Of a DNA stretch of 30,455 bases, positions 22,291 to 30,113 are shown piece by piece (within the stretch, counting starts at the first letter, position 1; each line of letters opens with the position of its first letter). Below the pieces are notes generated by a model that worked only from the letters and a program-made list of their open reading frames with translations, was not told where the DNA came from and did not search any database. Made by a program: the position numbers and the translations under genes. The stretch comes from Chloroflexota bacterium (lineage in GTDB: Bacteria > Chloroflexota > Limnocylindria > Limnocylindrales > CSP1-4). The stretch is from positions 1 through 30,455 of the forward strand of contig VBFZ01000003.1 in assembly GCA_005880805.1 (NCBI GenBank), written 5' to 3'.

Positions 22291-23391
22291 TCAGACGAGC
22301 GCCGGCTCCGGGCGCGCCTTGTCACGCAGCGGACGTCCCGAGCCGCCGTAGCGCGCGGCGAGCACCTCGGCCATGATCGCGAGGGCCGTCTCGGCCGGGG
22401 CTCGGCCCCCGAGATCGAGCCCGATCGGCCCGCGAAGCCTGTCGAGATCGTCCGCCGACACACCCGCAGCGAGCAGGCGCGCGCGTCGGTCGGCCTGCGT
22501 TTTCCGCGAGCCAACCGCCCCGACGTATCGGCACCCGCGCCTCAATGCCTCGATGATCGCCGGCTCGTCGAACTTGACGTCGTGGCTGAGCACGGCAACG
22601 GCGTCCGACGGCCCAAGGCCGATCTCATCCGCGATCTCGTCCGGCCAGCCCACGATCAACCTGTCGACGTCGGGGAAACGGCTTCGTGTGGCGAACGAGG
22701 CCCGTCCGTCGACCACAACCGTCTCGTACCCGAGCTCGCGGGCGATCCGCACGAGCGGCTGCGCGACCTGCACCGCGCCGACGACGACCAGCCGGGGCCT
22801 CACCGGGAACGCCTCGACGAAGAGCGAACGACCGCCCAGCTCGACCGTGCGCGAGTTGCCGCGCTCAAGCGCGTCGCGGGCCTCGTCGACGAGCTGTTCG
22901 TCGAGCCTCCGATCGCCGAGCGAGCCCGTCAGCTCACCGTCGGAGGTCACCCTGAGCGGTTCGGCCGGCAGCGCGCCATCTCCCGGTTGGTGCGGTCCGA
23001 ACTCGGCCCGCGGCGTGTCGGGGGGAAGGGGCGTCACCAAGGCGCTGCCGAGCGACGTGGCGGCCTCTACGATCCGCTCGTCGACATGGGGCTCGATCAG
23101 GACGTCGATGGTCCCGCCGCACGCGAGCCCGACGTCCCAGGCCTGCTCGTCGCTGATGCCGTAGCGGATGACCCGGGCATGGCCATCGCGTCGCGCGCGC
23201 TCGATCTCCTCCGCCGCTGCACCCTCGACACATCCGCCACTGACCGAACCCGCAATCCTGCCGTCGTCCGCCCAGAGCAGGACGGCGCCTTCCGGACGGG
23301 GAGCCGAACCGAACGTCCGAACGACGACCGCCCGACCAAAGCCCACACCCTCCGACCGCCAGGCGCCCACGACGTCGAGCAGCTCTTTCAC
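22291..23391 (-). CDS. coxF: XdhC/CoxF-family molybdenum-cofactor maturation protein
   Basis: The protein has 366 residues from GTG 23391. The N-terminal XdhC/CoxI domain has the block SVSGGCVEGAAAEEIERARR and later AWDVGLACGGTIDVLIEP. The C-terminal Rossmann domain has RLVVVGAVQVAQPLVRIARE, then SHDVKFDEPAIIEAL, VGAVGSRKTQADRRARL and GLDLGGRAPAETALAIMAEV. XdhC binds molybdenum cofactor, helps its sulfuration and inserts it into xanthine-dehydrogenase-type enzymes. CoxF and CoxI both belong to this family; the symbol rests on its position straight after coxE. It starts seven bases after the coxE stop and ends one base before the MocA-like start. Confidence 0.87.
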   Translation of the reverse strand: MKELLDVVGAWRSEGVGFGRAVVVRTFGSAPRPEGAVLLWADDGRIAGSVSGGCVEGAAAEEIERARRDGHARVIRYGISDEQAWDVGLACGGTIDVLIEPHVDERIVEAATSLGSALVTPLPPDTPRAEFGPHQPGDGALPAEPLRVTSDGELTGSLGDRRLDEQLVDEARDALERGNSRTVELGGRSLFVEAFPVRPRLVVVGAVQVAQPLVRIARELGYETVVVDGRASFATRSRFPDVDRLIVGWPDEIADEIGLGPSDAVAVLSHDVKFDEPAIIEALRRGCRYVGAVGSRKTQADRRARLLAAGVSADDLDRLRGPIGLDLGGRAPAETALAIMAEVLAARYGGSGRPLRDKARPEPALV

Positions 23392-23398
23392 GGCATCT

Positions 23399-24790
23399 TC
23401 ACCCGAGGGGCCGGGCCACGGAGCGGTCCACGGCGGCCGAGCGAACGGCCCGCGGCATCCGAGCCGCCGGGCGCGCCGCAGAGGCGCCCGCGCCGAGAAC
23501 GGTCCAGCTCGTCGTCGCCGTCCCCACGCCCGTGAGCCTGGGATGGCTGCGAGCGGCTCCCCGCCCCCAGGTCTCGTGTGACAGGAGGTCGGCGAGTCGC
23601 TCGAGGCTGGCGAGGGTGCCGGCTGCGACGAAGTCGTCGATGAACGGGTAGGCGGCGGCCATCCCGGCCGCCAGCGGCTGGTAGCCGGCCATGCCGGCGA
23701 GCGGGTTCAGCCAGATCAGGCGGTGGCAGTTCCGCCGGAGGCGGGCGGCTTCCTCGGCAACCAAACGCGGATCGCCGCGGTCCCAGCCGTCGCTCGCAAC
23801 GATGACGACCCCGCTCGTCCGGAGAACCCGTCGTGCCCAGCGCAGGTTGAAGGTCCGGAAGCTCTCGCCGATGCGCGTGCCGCCCGCCCAGTCGCTCACC
23901 GACTCGGCGACGTGCGCCAGGGCGCGGTCCCGGTCGCGGTCGCGCAGCAGTCGCGTCACGCGCGTGAGCCGCGTCCCGAACACGAACGCCTCGGTGCGTA
24001 CGACGTTCGAGGCGGCGAGCGCCTGGACGAAGCGCAGCAGCAACCGGGAGTGGCGCTCCATCGAACCGCTGATGTCGCACAGGACCACGATCGGCCTCGG
24101 GCGGCGAATCGGCCGCTGCCAGACCCACGTCGCCAGATCCCCGCCCACGGCCAGGTTGCGACGGAACATCGCCCGTGGCGCGAGCCGGCGGCCGTGCGGG
24201 TGGAGCTCGTGGCGCCGGGTCCGGCGCAACTCCAGGCGAGGCACCAGCAGATCGATGAACCGCTCTGCGTCCCGCAATTCTGCCGCCGTCATGCGATCGA
24301 ACGCGGTGTGCCGGAGGACCTCGCCGGCGCTGTAGGCGTCAGGTGCGATCACCAGGCCGTCGATGTCGCCGTCTTCCCCGTCCTCCTCGTCCAGACTGGC
24401 GCTCAGGGCATGGCGATCGAGATGGCTGGCACGCCTGACGAGCAGGTCCGCGCCTTCGCTCTCGGCGTCGCGGCCGTCCGTGGGCACCAACACCTCGGGG
24501 CGGGGCGGAAGCCCAGGGCCGCCTGCCGGCAGAGGGAGGCCTCGTCGCCGCCAGAAGCGGTCGAAGACTGCGTCGTACGTCGGCAGGTCGTCATGCCGGC
24601 GGACGAAGATCGCCGCGCCGGCGGCCCGCACGACCTCGCGCTGCCCGATGTCCACGAGCGCGAGGGCGCGCGCGAAATCGATCGCGCCGCCGAGGTCGAT
24701 CGGAAGCCCGGCGGCCCTGAGCTCGCGTCCGAAGCGGACGGAGGCCGCCAGCAGCGCCTCGCCCGAGACACGCTCCGTGGCCTCACTCAT
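23399..24790 (-). CDS. coxE: CoxE-like VWA-domain protein
   Basis: The protein has 463 residues. ATG 24790 is preferred because GGAGG lies nine bases upstream; GTG 24796 is also in frame. The start overlaps the coxD stop. The N-terminal half is the CoxE helical region, with an acidic stretch (SLDEEDGEDGDIDG) in the middle. The VWA domain shows a complete MIDAS: DISGSM (239-244), the Thr of GGTRIG (305) and SDGWDRGDP (about 333-341). In carbon monoxide oxidisers CoxD and CoxE are needed to build the copper-sulfur-molybdenum centre in CoxL. About 45 Ala/Arg-rich residues at the C-terminus (after LLSHETWGRG) are an extension without visible domain. Confidence 0.9.
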   Translation of the reverse strand: MSEATERVSGEALLAASVRFGRELRAAGLPIDLGGAIDFARALALVDIGQREVVRAAGAAIFVRRHDDLPTYDAVFDRFWRRRGLPLPAGGPGLPPRPEVLVPTDGRDAESEGADLLVRRASHLDRHALSASLDEEDGEDGDIDGLVIAPDAYSAGEVLRHTAFDRMTAAELRDAERFIDLLVPRLELRRTRRHELHPHGRRLAPRAMFRRNLAVGGDLATWVWQRPIRRPRPIVVLCDISGSMERHSRLLLRFVQALAASNVVRTEAFVFGTRLTRVTRLLRDRDRDRALAHVAESVSDWAGGTRIGESFRTFNLRWARRVLRTSGVVIVASDGWDRGDPRLVAEEAARLRRNCHRLIWLNPLAGMAGYQPLAAGMAAAYPFIDDFVAAGTLASLERLADLLSHETWGRGAARSHPRLTGVGTATTSWTVLGAGASAARPAARMPRAVRSAAVDRSVARPLG

Positions 24791-25694
24791 GGGCACCGAC
24801 CTCCGCGAGGTAGCGCCGCGACGTCTCGCCCTGCACCCGACGAATGTCCTCTTCGTACTTGAGGACGACGCCCAGGGTCTCGTCGACCAGTTCGGGGCGC
24901 AGCTCGGGCTCGCCCAGCGCGAGGAGCGCGGCCGCCCAGTCGAGCGTCTCCGCGATGCCCGGAACCTTCGTGAGGTCGGCCTCGCGCAGGCGCTGCACGA
25001 AGCCCACGACCTGCGCGGCCAATCGCTCGGGCGTGTCGGGCACGCGAACCCGCACGATCTCGATTTCCCGGGCGAGGGTCGGGTAGTCGATCCAGTGGTA
25101 GAGGCAGCGCCGCTTGAGCGCGTCGTGCACCTCGCGGGTGCGGTTCGAGGTCAGGATCACGCGCGGTGGCCGGTCGGCATGGATAGTCCCGATCTCCGGG
25201 ACCGTGACCTGGAAGTCCGACAGGATCTCGAGCAGGTAGGCCTCGAACTCCTCGTCCGCGCGGTCGATCTCGTCGATGAGCAGCACCGGCGGCTCCGCCT
25301 CGTCATCCGTTTCGAGCGCCTGGAGAAGCGGCCGCTTGATCAGGAACTCCGGCCCGAAGATGTCGTGCGCTTTCGCCCGATCGATCTCGCCGCGTGCCTC
25401 CAGCAGCCGGATCTCGAGCATCTGGCGCGGGTAGTTCCACTCGTAGACCGCCGTGTTGACGTCCAGCCCCTCGTAGCACTGAAGCCGGATCAGCCGCGCC
25501 CCGAGGCTGGCGGCGAGCACCTTCGCCAGCTCCGTTTTGCCGACGCCGGCCTCGCCCTCGACAAGGAGCGGCCGCTTGAGCTGCAGCGCGAGGAACACGG
25601 CCGTGACGAGAGAGCGGTCCGCGATGTAGTCGTTGGCGCGGAACGCCGCCTGGATCGCCTCGACGGAGTCCAGCGTTCGTGCCTTTGAGCTCAC
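24783..25694 (-). CDS. coxD: CoxD-like MoxR-type AAA+ ATPase
   Basis: The protein has 303 residues from GTG 25694. It shows Walker A GEAGVGKT (47-54), CYEGLDVNTAVYEWNYPRQM (the MoxR/CoxD block after it), Walker B LLIDEID (138-144) and the sensor LTSNRTREVHDALKRRC. MoxR ATPases act as chaperones with VWA partners. In Oligotropha, CoxD is needed to convert the immature molybdenum site to the CuSMoO2 cluster. The partner coxE overlaps the last codons. A longer frame to 25835 exists but overlaps the upstream gene and has no domain content. Confidence 0.91.
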   Translation of the reverse strand: MSSKARTLDSVEAIQAAFRANDYIADRSLVTAVFLALQLKRPLLVEGEAGVGKTELAKVLAASLGARLIRLQCYEGLDVNTAVYEWNYPRQMLEIRLLEARGEIDRAKAHDIFGPEFLIKRPLLQALETDDEAEPPVLLIDEIDRADEEFEAYLLEILSDFQVTVPEIGTIHADRPPRVILTSNRTREVHDALKRRCLYHWIDYPTLAREIEIVRVRVPDTPERLAAQVVGFVQRLREADLTKVPGIAETLDWAAALLALGEPELRPELVDETLGVVLKYEEDIRRVQGETSRRYLAEVGAHE

Positions 25695-25743
25695 AACCCC
25701 GAATCTACACTCCGCCTCGTGCCCGGCCTGTCGGCAGGCTCGG

Positions 25744-26778
25744 CTACCCCTCCGGCGCCTCCAGCTCGCGCGCATATCGCGGGAAGCGGAACCGCATGTC
25801 GCGCGAGAGGATCCCGCCGTGGCCGAGGCCGGCAACCGCCCGGGCCGATACCGGCTCGCCGGTCAGCAGACGGGGCAGGACGAGGTCCGCAGCGGTCGCC
25901 ATCGAGTACGCGCCGCACGTCGGCAGCCCAACCACGCCCGTCCGCCCGATCCGGGCCAACCAGAGCATCGAGCCGGGGTGGGCCGGCACGCCGCGACGGA
26001 CAACGCGACCGCCGAGCGCTTCGATTCCCAGGAAGAACGGATCCGCGGGGTCCGTGCTCCGGCCCCCGGCGGTCAGCACCAGGTCCGCCCGTTGAGGGCC
26101 TGAGGCCACTCGGGAGATCGCCTCGCCCACCGGCTCGACCGCATCCGCGACGTACCCGAACGAAACGATGCGCGACCCAAGCGCTTCGACCTTCGCCCGA
26201 ACGCTCGCCTCGAACCGCTGGCGGGCCGGCGCATGGATCGACTCCTTGACGACCACCGCGACGCGCATCGGCACGAACGCCGCGACCCACACGAGCGGCC
26301 TCCGCCCAAAGGCGGCAATCCGCCCCGCGTCCTGGAGGGCGCTCGCCGGGACGACGTGTGGGGCGACCTTCACGCTGGCGACCAGGTCGCCGGCCTCCAC
26401 GACCTGGCCGTCGAGCGCGGTGAAGACCTCGAGCGGGTCGATCCGGTTGAGCCGCTCCAGTGCGCGAACCCGCACGTGGAGGACACCCGGAGCCGCGGCG
26501 ACCAGGTCGAGCCGACTCTGGGCCGGGCCGCGGCGCTGCAGGTTTGGCCCGGCAATCGCGTCAGCGAGCTTGACGGCGGCATCGTCTTCGTGGACGTCTC
26601 CCGCTTCCGCGACGATCAGCGTGCCGACCTCACCCTCGAACGTCGAAAGCCGCGCGAGGTCATCGGCCGAGAGACGCCGGCCCTTGGACCAGCGCTGCCC
26701 TCCGACCACGAGGTCGCGCGTGACGATCGCACCCTCCAGGGCGGGCGCCAGGCCCGGGCGCCAGCGCTCGAGCCGCAC
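25744..26778 (-). CDS. Molybdopterin-binding (MoaB/Mog/MoeA-type) domain protein
   Basis: The protein has 344 residues from GTG 26778, with AGGG ten bases upstream; the frame is open upstream into the coxM coding region but that part is a shadow. The N-terminal half (GAIVTRDLVVGGQRWSKG, DVHEDDAAVKLADAIAG) is not assigned. From about residue 165 a MoCF-type fold follows: MRVAVVVKESIHAP, then ADLVLTAGGRSTDPADPFFL (the molybdopterin-contact GG-S/T-x-D-P motif) and GVPAHPGSMLWLARIG, then VVGLPTCGAY. Such domains bind molybdopterin in Mog, MoeA and related proteins. Within this operon it is likely to hand cofactor to CoxL or help make the dinucleotide form. It is not a complete MoeA and lacks the typical MoeA N-terminal domains. 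Confidence 0.82.
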   Translation of the reverse strand: MRLERWRPGLAPALEGAIVTRDLVVGGQRWSKGRRLSADDLARLSTFEGEVGTLIVAEAGDVHEDDAAVKLADAIAGPNLQRRGPAQSRLDLVAAAPGVLHVRVRALERLNRIDPLEVFTALDGQVVEAGDLVASVKVAPHVVPASALQDAGRIAAFGRRPLVWVAAFVPMRVAVVVKESIHAPARQRFEASVRAKVEALGSRIVSFGYVADAVEPVGEAISRVASGPQRADLVLTAGGRSTDPADPFFLGIEALGGRVVRRGVPAHPGSMLWLARIGRTGVVGLPTCGAYSMATAADLVLPRLLTGEPVSARAVAGLGHGGILSRDMRFRFPRYARELEAPEG

Positions 26779-26824
26779 GAAGGCGGGCCCTGCCCGAGCT
26801 TCGGCCTTCGGGCGCTGCTCTGGT

Positions 26825-27700
26825 CTAGGCCGATCGTGCCCGGGCAGCCTCGATGGCTCGGCGGGCGAGCACCTGCGCCATCGCCGTTCGATATTCACGG
26901 TCGGCATGGATGTCGCCGTTGACCTCCACGCCCTGGGCCGCCTGCTCCGATGCCCGCGCGATTCGGTCGCGGCTGCAGTCTGTTCCGCGGAGCGCGTTCT
27001 CGACGGCGGAAGCCCGATAGGCGTGATCGGCGACGCCGGTCACGCCGACCCGGACGTCTTCGATGATCGTGCTGCCCATCACTCCCCCGCTGTGGCCGAG
27101 CACGGCCGCAACCCCCGCGATGGCGTAGCCGGACGCCGGCTGCTCGATGTTCACGTACGCAGAGCCGTACCCCTCCGAGGGAGCGGGCAGGCGAATCTCG
27201 GTGATGATCTCGTTATCCGCGAGGGCCGTCTGGAACGGGCCGCTGAAGAAGCTCGTGATGGGAATCGACCGGTCGCCCTTCTGCGAGCGGGCGACCACCG
27301 TTGCCTCCAGTGCGAGCAGCACGGCCGGCAGGTCGGATGCAGGATCGGCGTGCGCGATCGAGCCGCCGATGGTGCCGCGGTTGCGCACCTGGACGTCGGC
27401 GATCGTCGGAAGCGCGTCGGCCATGCACGCCAGCTCGACCACGGGCGAGTCGAGCAGCTCCGTGTAGGTCGTCGCTGCGCCGATCGCGAAACCGCCGTCG
27501 TCGGTCCGGCGAACCCCCCGAAGCTCCTCGAGCCGCCCGATGTCGACCAGCTGATCCACCGAGCCCAGCCGAAGCTTGAGGAGCGGCAGGATGCTCTGAC
27601 CCCCGGCCAGCACTTTGACTTCCGCGCCGTCCCCGGCGATCAGGCCGAGGGCTTCGTCGAGTGTCTTCGGCCGCTTGTATGCAAATGCGGCGGGGATCAT
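26825..27700 (-). CDS. coxM: CO dehydrogenase-like medium subunit, FAD-binding
   Basis: The protein has 291 residues from ATG 27700, which overlaps the coxL stop (ATGA) and has AGGTGAAGG just upstream. The two FAD motifs are intact: AGGQS (32-36) and TIGGS (110-114), the latter followed by IAHADPASDLP. CoxM takes electrons from the iron-sulfur subunit CoxS onto FAD and passes them to the quinone or other acceptor. The C-terminal CO dehydrogenase flavoprotein domain (about 180-290) is complete. The gene order S-L-M differs from the M-S-L order usual for form I CO dehydrogenases and fits form II clusters. Confidence 0.95.
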   Translation of the reverse strand: MIPAAFAYKRPKTLDEALGLIAGDGAEVKVLAGGQSILPLLKLRLGSVDQLVDIGRLEELRGVRRTDDGGFAIGAATTYTELLDSPVVELACMADALPTIADVQVRNRGTIGGSIAHADPASDLPAVLLALEATVVARSQKGDRSIPITSFFSGPFQTALADNEIITEIRLPAPSEGYGSAYVNIEQPASGYAIAGVAAVLGHSGGVMGSTIIEDVRVGVTGVADHAYRASAVENALRGTDCSRDRIARASEQAAQGVEVNGDIHADREYRTAMAQVLARRAIEAARARSA

Positions 27701-30099
27701 GCCTTCACCTCCCGGGCGCGCATCTCGCGCCACACGGCCTGCGGCGTCAGGGGCATGTCGATGTGCTTAACTCCGAGTGGCGCGAGCGCGTCGACCACGG
27801 CGTTCACGACCGCCGGCGGTGATGCGATCGTGCCGGTTTCGCCGACGCCCTTGACGCCGAGCGGGTTGACGGGCGACGGCGTGACCGTCTCGTCGAGCTC
27901 GAAGTTCGGGAACCAGCCCGCACGCGGCACCGCGTAGTCGAGCATCGAGCCCGAGAGTAGCTGTCCATCCTCGCCGTAGACGGCACCCTCCCACAGCGCC
28001 TGGCCGACGCCCTGGGCGATGCCGCCGTGGATCTGCCCATCCACGACGAGCGGATTGATCTTCTTGCCGACATCGTCGACCGCGATGTAGCGCTTGAGGT
28101 CGACCGCGCCGGTCTCCCGGTCGACCTCGACGATCGCGACATGCGTCCCGAAGGGGAACGTGCAGTTCGGCGCGTCGTAGTAGGCCGTCTCGTCCAGGAA
28201 TGGCTCCATCCCCTCGGGGACGTCGAAGCCGAGGTCGAGCGCGAAGGCAATCTCCTGGATCGTCTTTTTCTTGTCGGCGGAGCCACGAACGGAGTAGTTC
28301 CCACCGTCCACGACGATGTCGTCCACCGCCGCCTCGAGCATGTGCGCGGCCATTCGGCGTGCCTTGTCGCGCACCTTCTCGGCCGCCTTGAACGCCGCGG
28401 TCCCGCCGACCGCAGCGCTGCGGCTGCCGTAGGTGCCGTAGCCGAAGGGCGTGCCCTGTGTGTCGGAGTGCTGCACGACGACGTCGTCAAGCGGCACGCC
28501 GAGCCGGTCCGCGACGATCTGGGCCATCGTGGTCTCATGGCTTTGGCCGTGGCTCGACGTGCCCATCGTCACGACGACCTTGCCGGTCAGGTGGACCTTG
28601 ATGTTGGCCGACTCCCACATGGCGGCGCCCCAGCCCTCGCCAACGGCGCCGATCCACTTGGACGGCGCGACGCCGCAGACCTCGAGGTACGACGAGATGC
28701 CGATGCCCAGGTACTTGCCGCGGCGGCGCGCTTCTTCCTTCGCCTTGCCGATCTCGTAGTAGCCGGCCATCGTGAGCGCCTTGTCGAGAGCCGGGGTGTA
28801 GTTGCCCGAGTCGATCGCCAGCTCCGCGCCGTTCGGCGCGCGAAAAAGTCCGCCGGGATGCTTCCATGGGAACACGTCTGGCGGCAGGAAGTTCTTCCGG
28901 CGTATGGCCGCCGGGTCCATCTCGAGCTCGGCGGCGAGCAGGTCCATGCCGCGTTCGAGAACGTACGTCGCCTCAGGTCGGCCCGCGCCGCGGTAGGCGT
29001 CGACGAACGCCGTGTTCGTGTAGACGCCGATCACCTCGCACCAGACGTTCGGGATGCCGTACGGCCCCGACAGGATGTGGCCGTACAGGGTCGTCGGCGT
29101 TCCGGCCGCGATCGTCGACAGCCGCCCGCCGAGATTCGCGTAGGTCTTGACTCTCAGCGCCGTCACCGTTCCCTCGCGGGTGGATGCCAGCTCCAGGTCG
29201 GTGATGTGGTCGCGACCGTGTGTCGTCGCGTTGTAGTTCTCGCGCCGTGTTTCGATCCACTTGACCGGCCTGCCGCCGAGCTTCTTCGAGAGGCTCAGCA
29301 CCATCGCCATGTCGGCGTAGCAGTAGATCTTCGAGCCGAAGGCGCCTCCGACATCGGGCGCGATCACGCGCAGCTTGTGCTCGGGGATTCCCGTGACGAA
29401 GGCGGTCAGGAGCAGTCGCTGGATGTGCGGGGTCTGGCTCGACATCCACTCCGTGTAGTCGTCGTTGCCGGGGTTGTACCAGCCAATGTCGCCGCGGGTC
29501 TCCATCGCGTTGGGGATCAGCCGCTGGTTGATGATCCGCTGCCGGACGACCACCTCGGCCTTGGCGAAGGCCTCGTCGGTGCCGTCCTTGTTGCCGAGCG
29601 TCCAGGTGAACACGATGTTGTTCGGCGCGTTCTCGTGGAGCTGGGGCGCGCCCGGCTGGGTCGCCTTCTCGGCATCGACCACCGCCGGCAGCGGCTCGTA
29701 GTCCACGTGGATTTCGTTGAGCGCGTCGGCCGCCTGTTCCACCGACTCGGCGACGACGACCGCAACCCCTTCGCCGGTCCACTTGACGCTGTCGGTCGCC
29801 AGGACGCGGGGCATGTTGTTGTTGTTCTGCAGACCCGCCGCGCCGCCGGCGGGCCAGGCGTTCGGCAAGGGGTTGTAGTCCATGAAGTCCTGGCCGGTGT
29901 ACACGCCGACGACGCCGGGCATCCCCTTGGCGCGCGATGTGTCGACCGTGCGGATGTTGGCGTGGGCGTACGGGCTGCGAAGGACGGCCGCGTAGACCAT
30001 GCCCGGCAGCTTGATGTCGTCGACGTAGTTGCCCTCGCCCCTGATGAAGCGAGGGTCTTCCTTTCGCTTGACGGGAGCTCCGAGGACATCGACAGCCAT
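27697..30099 (-). CDS. coxL: CO dehydrogenase-like large subunit, form II type (molybdenum hydroxylase)
   Basis: The protein has 800 residues, normal for CoxL. ATG 30099 has GGGAGG nine bases upstream. Molybdopterin-contact motifs are present: GGAFGSK (251-257) and, near residue 750, GVGETGTIASPP, with the base Glu at about 754. The active-site loop reads AYRGAGR (368-374), the form II signature; true high-affinity CO dehydrogenases of form I carry AYRCSFR, where the Cys binds the copper. The protein therefore belongs to the wider xanthine-dehydrogenase/CoxL family. CO oxidation by form II enzymes is reported in few organisms, and other substrates are possible. It is joined to coxS by a 14-base gap and to coxM by overlap. 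Confidence 0.95.
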   Translation of the reverse strand: MAVDVLGAPVKRKEDPRFIRGEGNYVDDIKLPGMVYAAVLRSPYAHANIRTVDTSRAKGMPGVVGVYTGQDFMDYNPLPNAWPAGGAAGLQNNNNMPRVLATDSVKWTGEGVAVVVAESVEQAADALNEIHVDYEPLPAVVDAEKATQPGAPQLHENAPNNIVFTWTLGNKDGTDEAFAKAEVVVRQRIINQRLIPNAMETRGDIGWYNPGNDDYTEWMSSQTPHIQRLLLTAFVTGIPEHKLRVIAPDVGGAFGSKIYCYADMAMVLSLSKKLGGRPVKWIETRRENYNATTHGRDHITDLELASTREGTVTALRVKTYANLGGRLSTIAAGTPTTLYGHILSGPYGIPNVWCEVIGVYTNTAFVDAYRGAGRPEATYVLERGMDLLAAELEMDPAAIRRKNFLPPDVFPWKHPGGLFRAPNGAELAIDSGNYTPALDKALTMAGYYEIGKAKEEARRRGKYLGIGISSYLEVCGVAPSKWIGAVGEGWGAAMWESANIKVHLTGKVVVTMGTSSHGQSHETTMAQIVADRLGVPLDDVVVQHSDTQGTPFGYGTYGSRSAAVGGTAAFKAAEKVRDKARRMAAHMLEAAVDDIVVDGGNYSVRGSADKKKTIQEIAFALDLGFDVPEGMEPFLDETAYYDAPNCTFPFGTHVAIVEVDRETGAVDLKRYIAVDDVGKKINPLVVDGQIHGGIAQGVGQALWEGAVYGEDGQLLSGSMLDYAVPRAGWFPNFELDETVTPSPVNPLGVKGVGETGTIASPPAVVNAVVDALAPLGVKHIDMPLTPQAVWREMRAREVKA

Positions 30100-30113
30100 C
30101 TCGATCGCCTCCC

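Noticed and set aside
22051..23535. 494-codon plus-strand open frame opposite the XdhC gene
   Set aside because: No domain and no ribosome site; the minus-strand XdhC motifs are unmistakable.
26168..27937. Long plus-strand open frame opposite the molybdopterin-binding gene and coxM
   Set aside because: Ser/Thr/Arg-rich shadow without ribosome site or domain; both minus-strand genes are clear.
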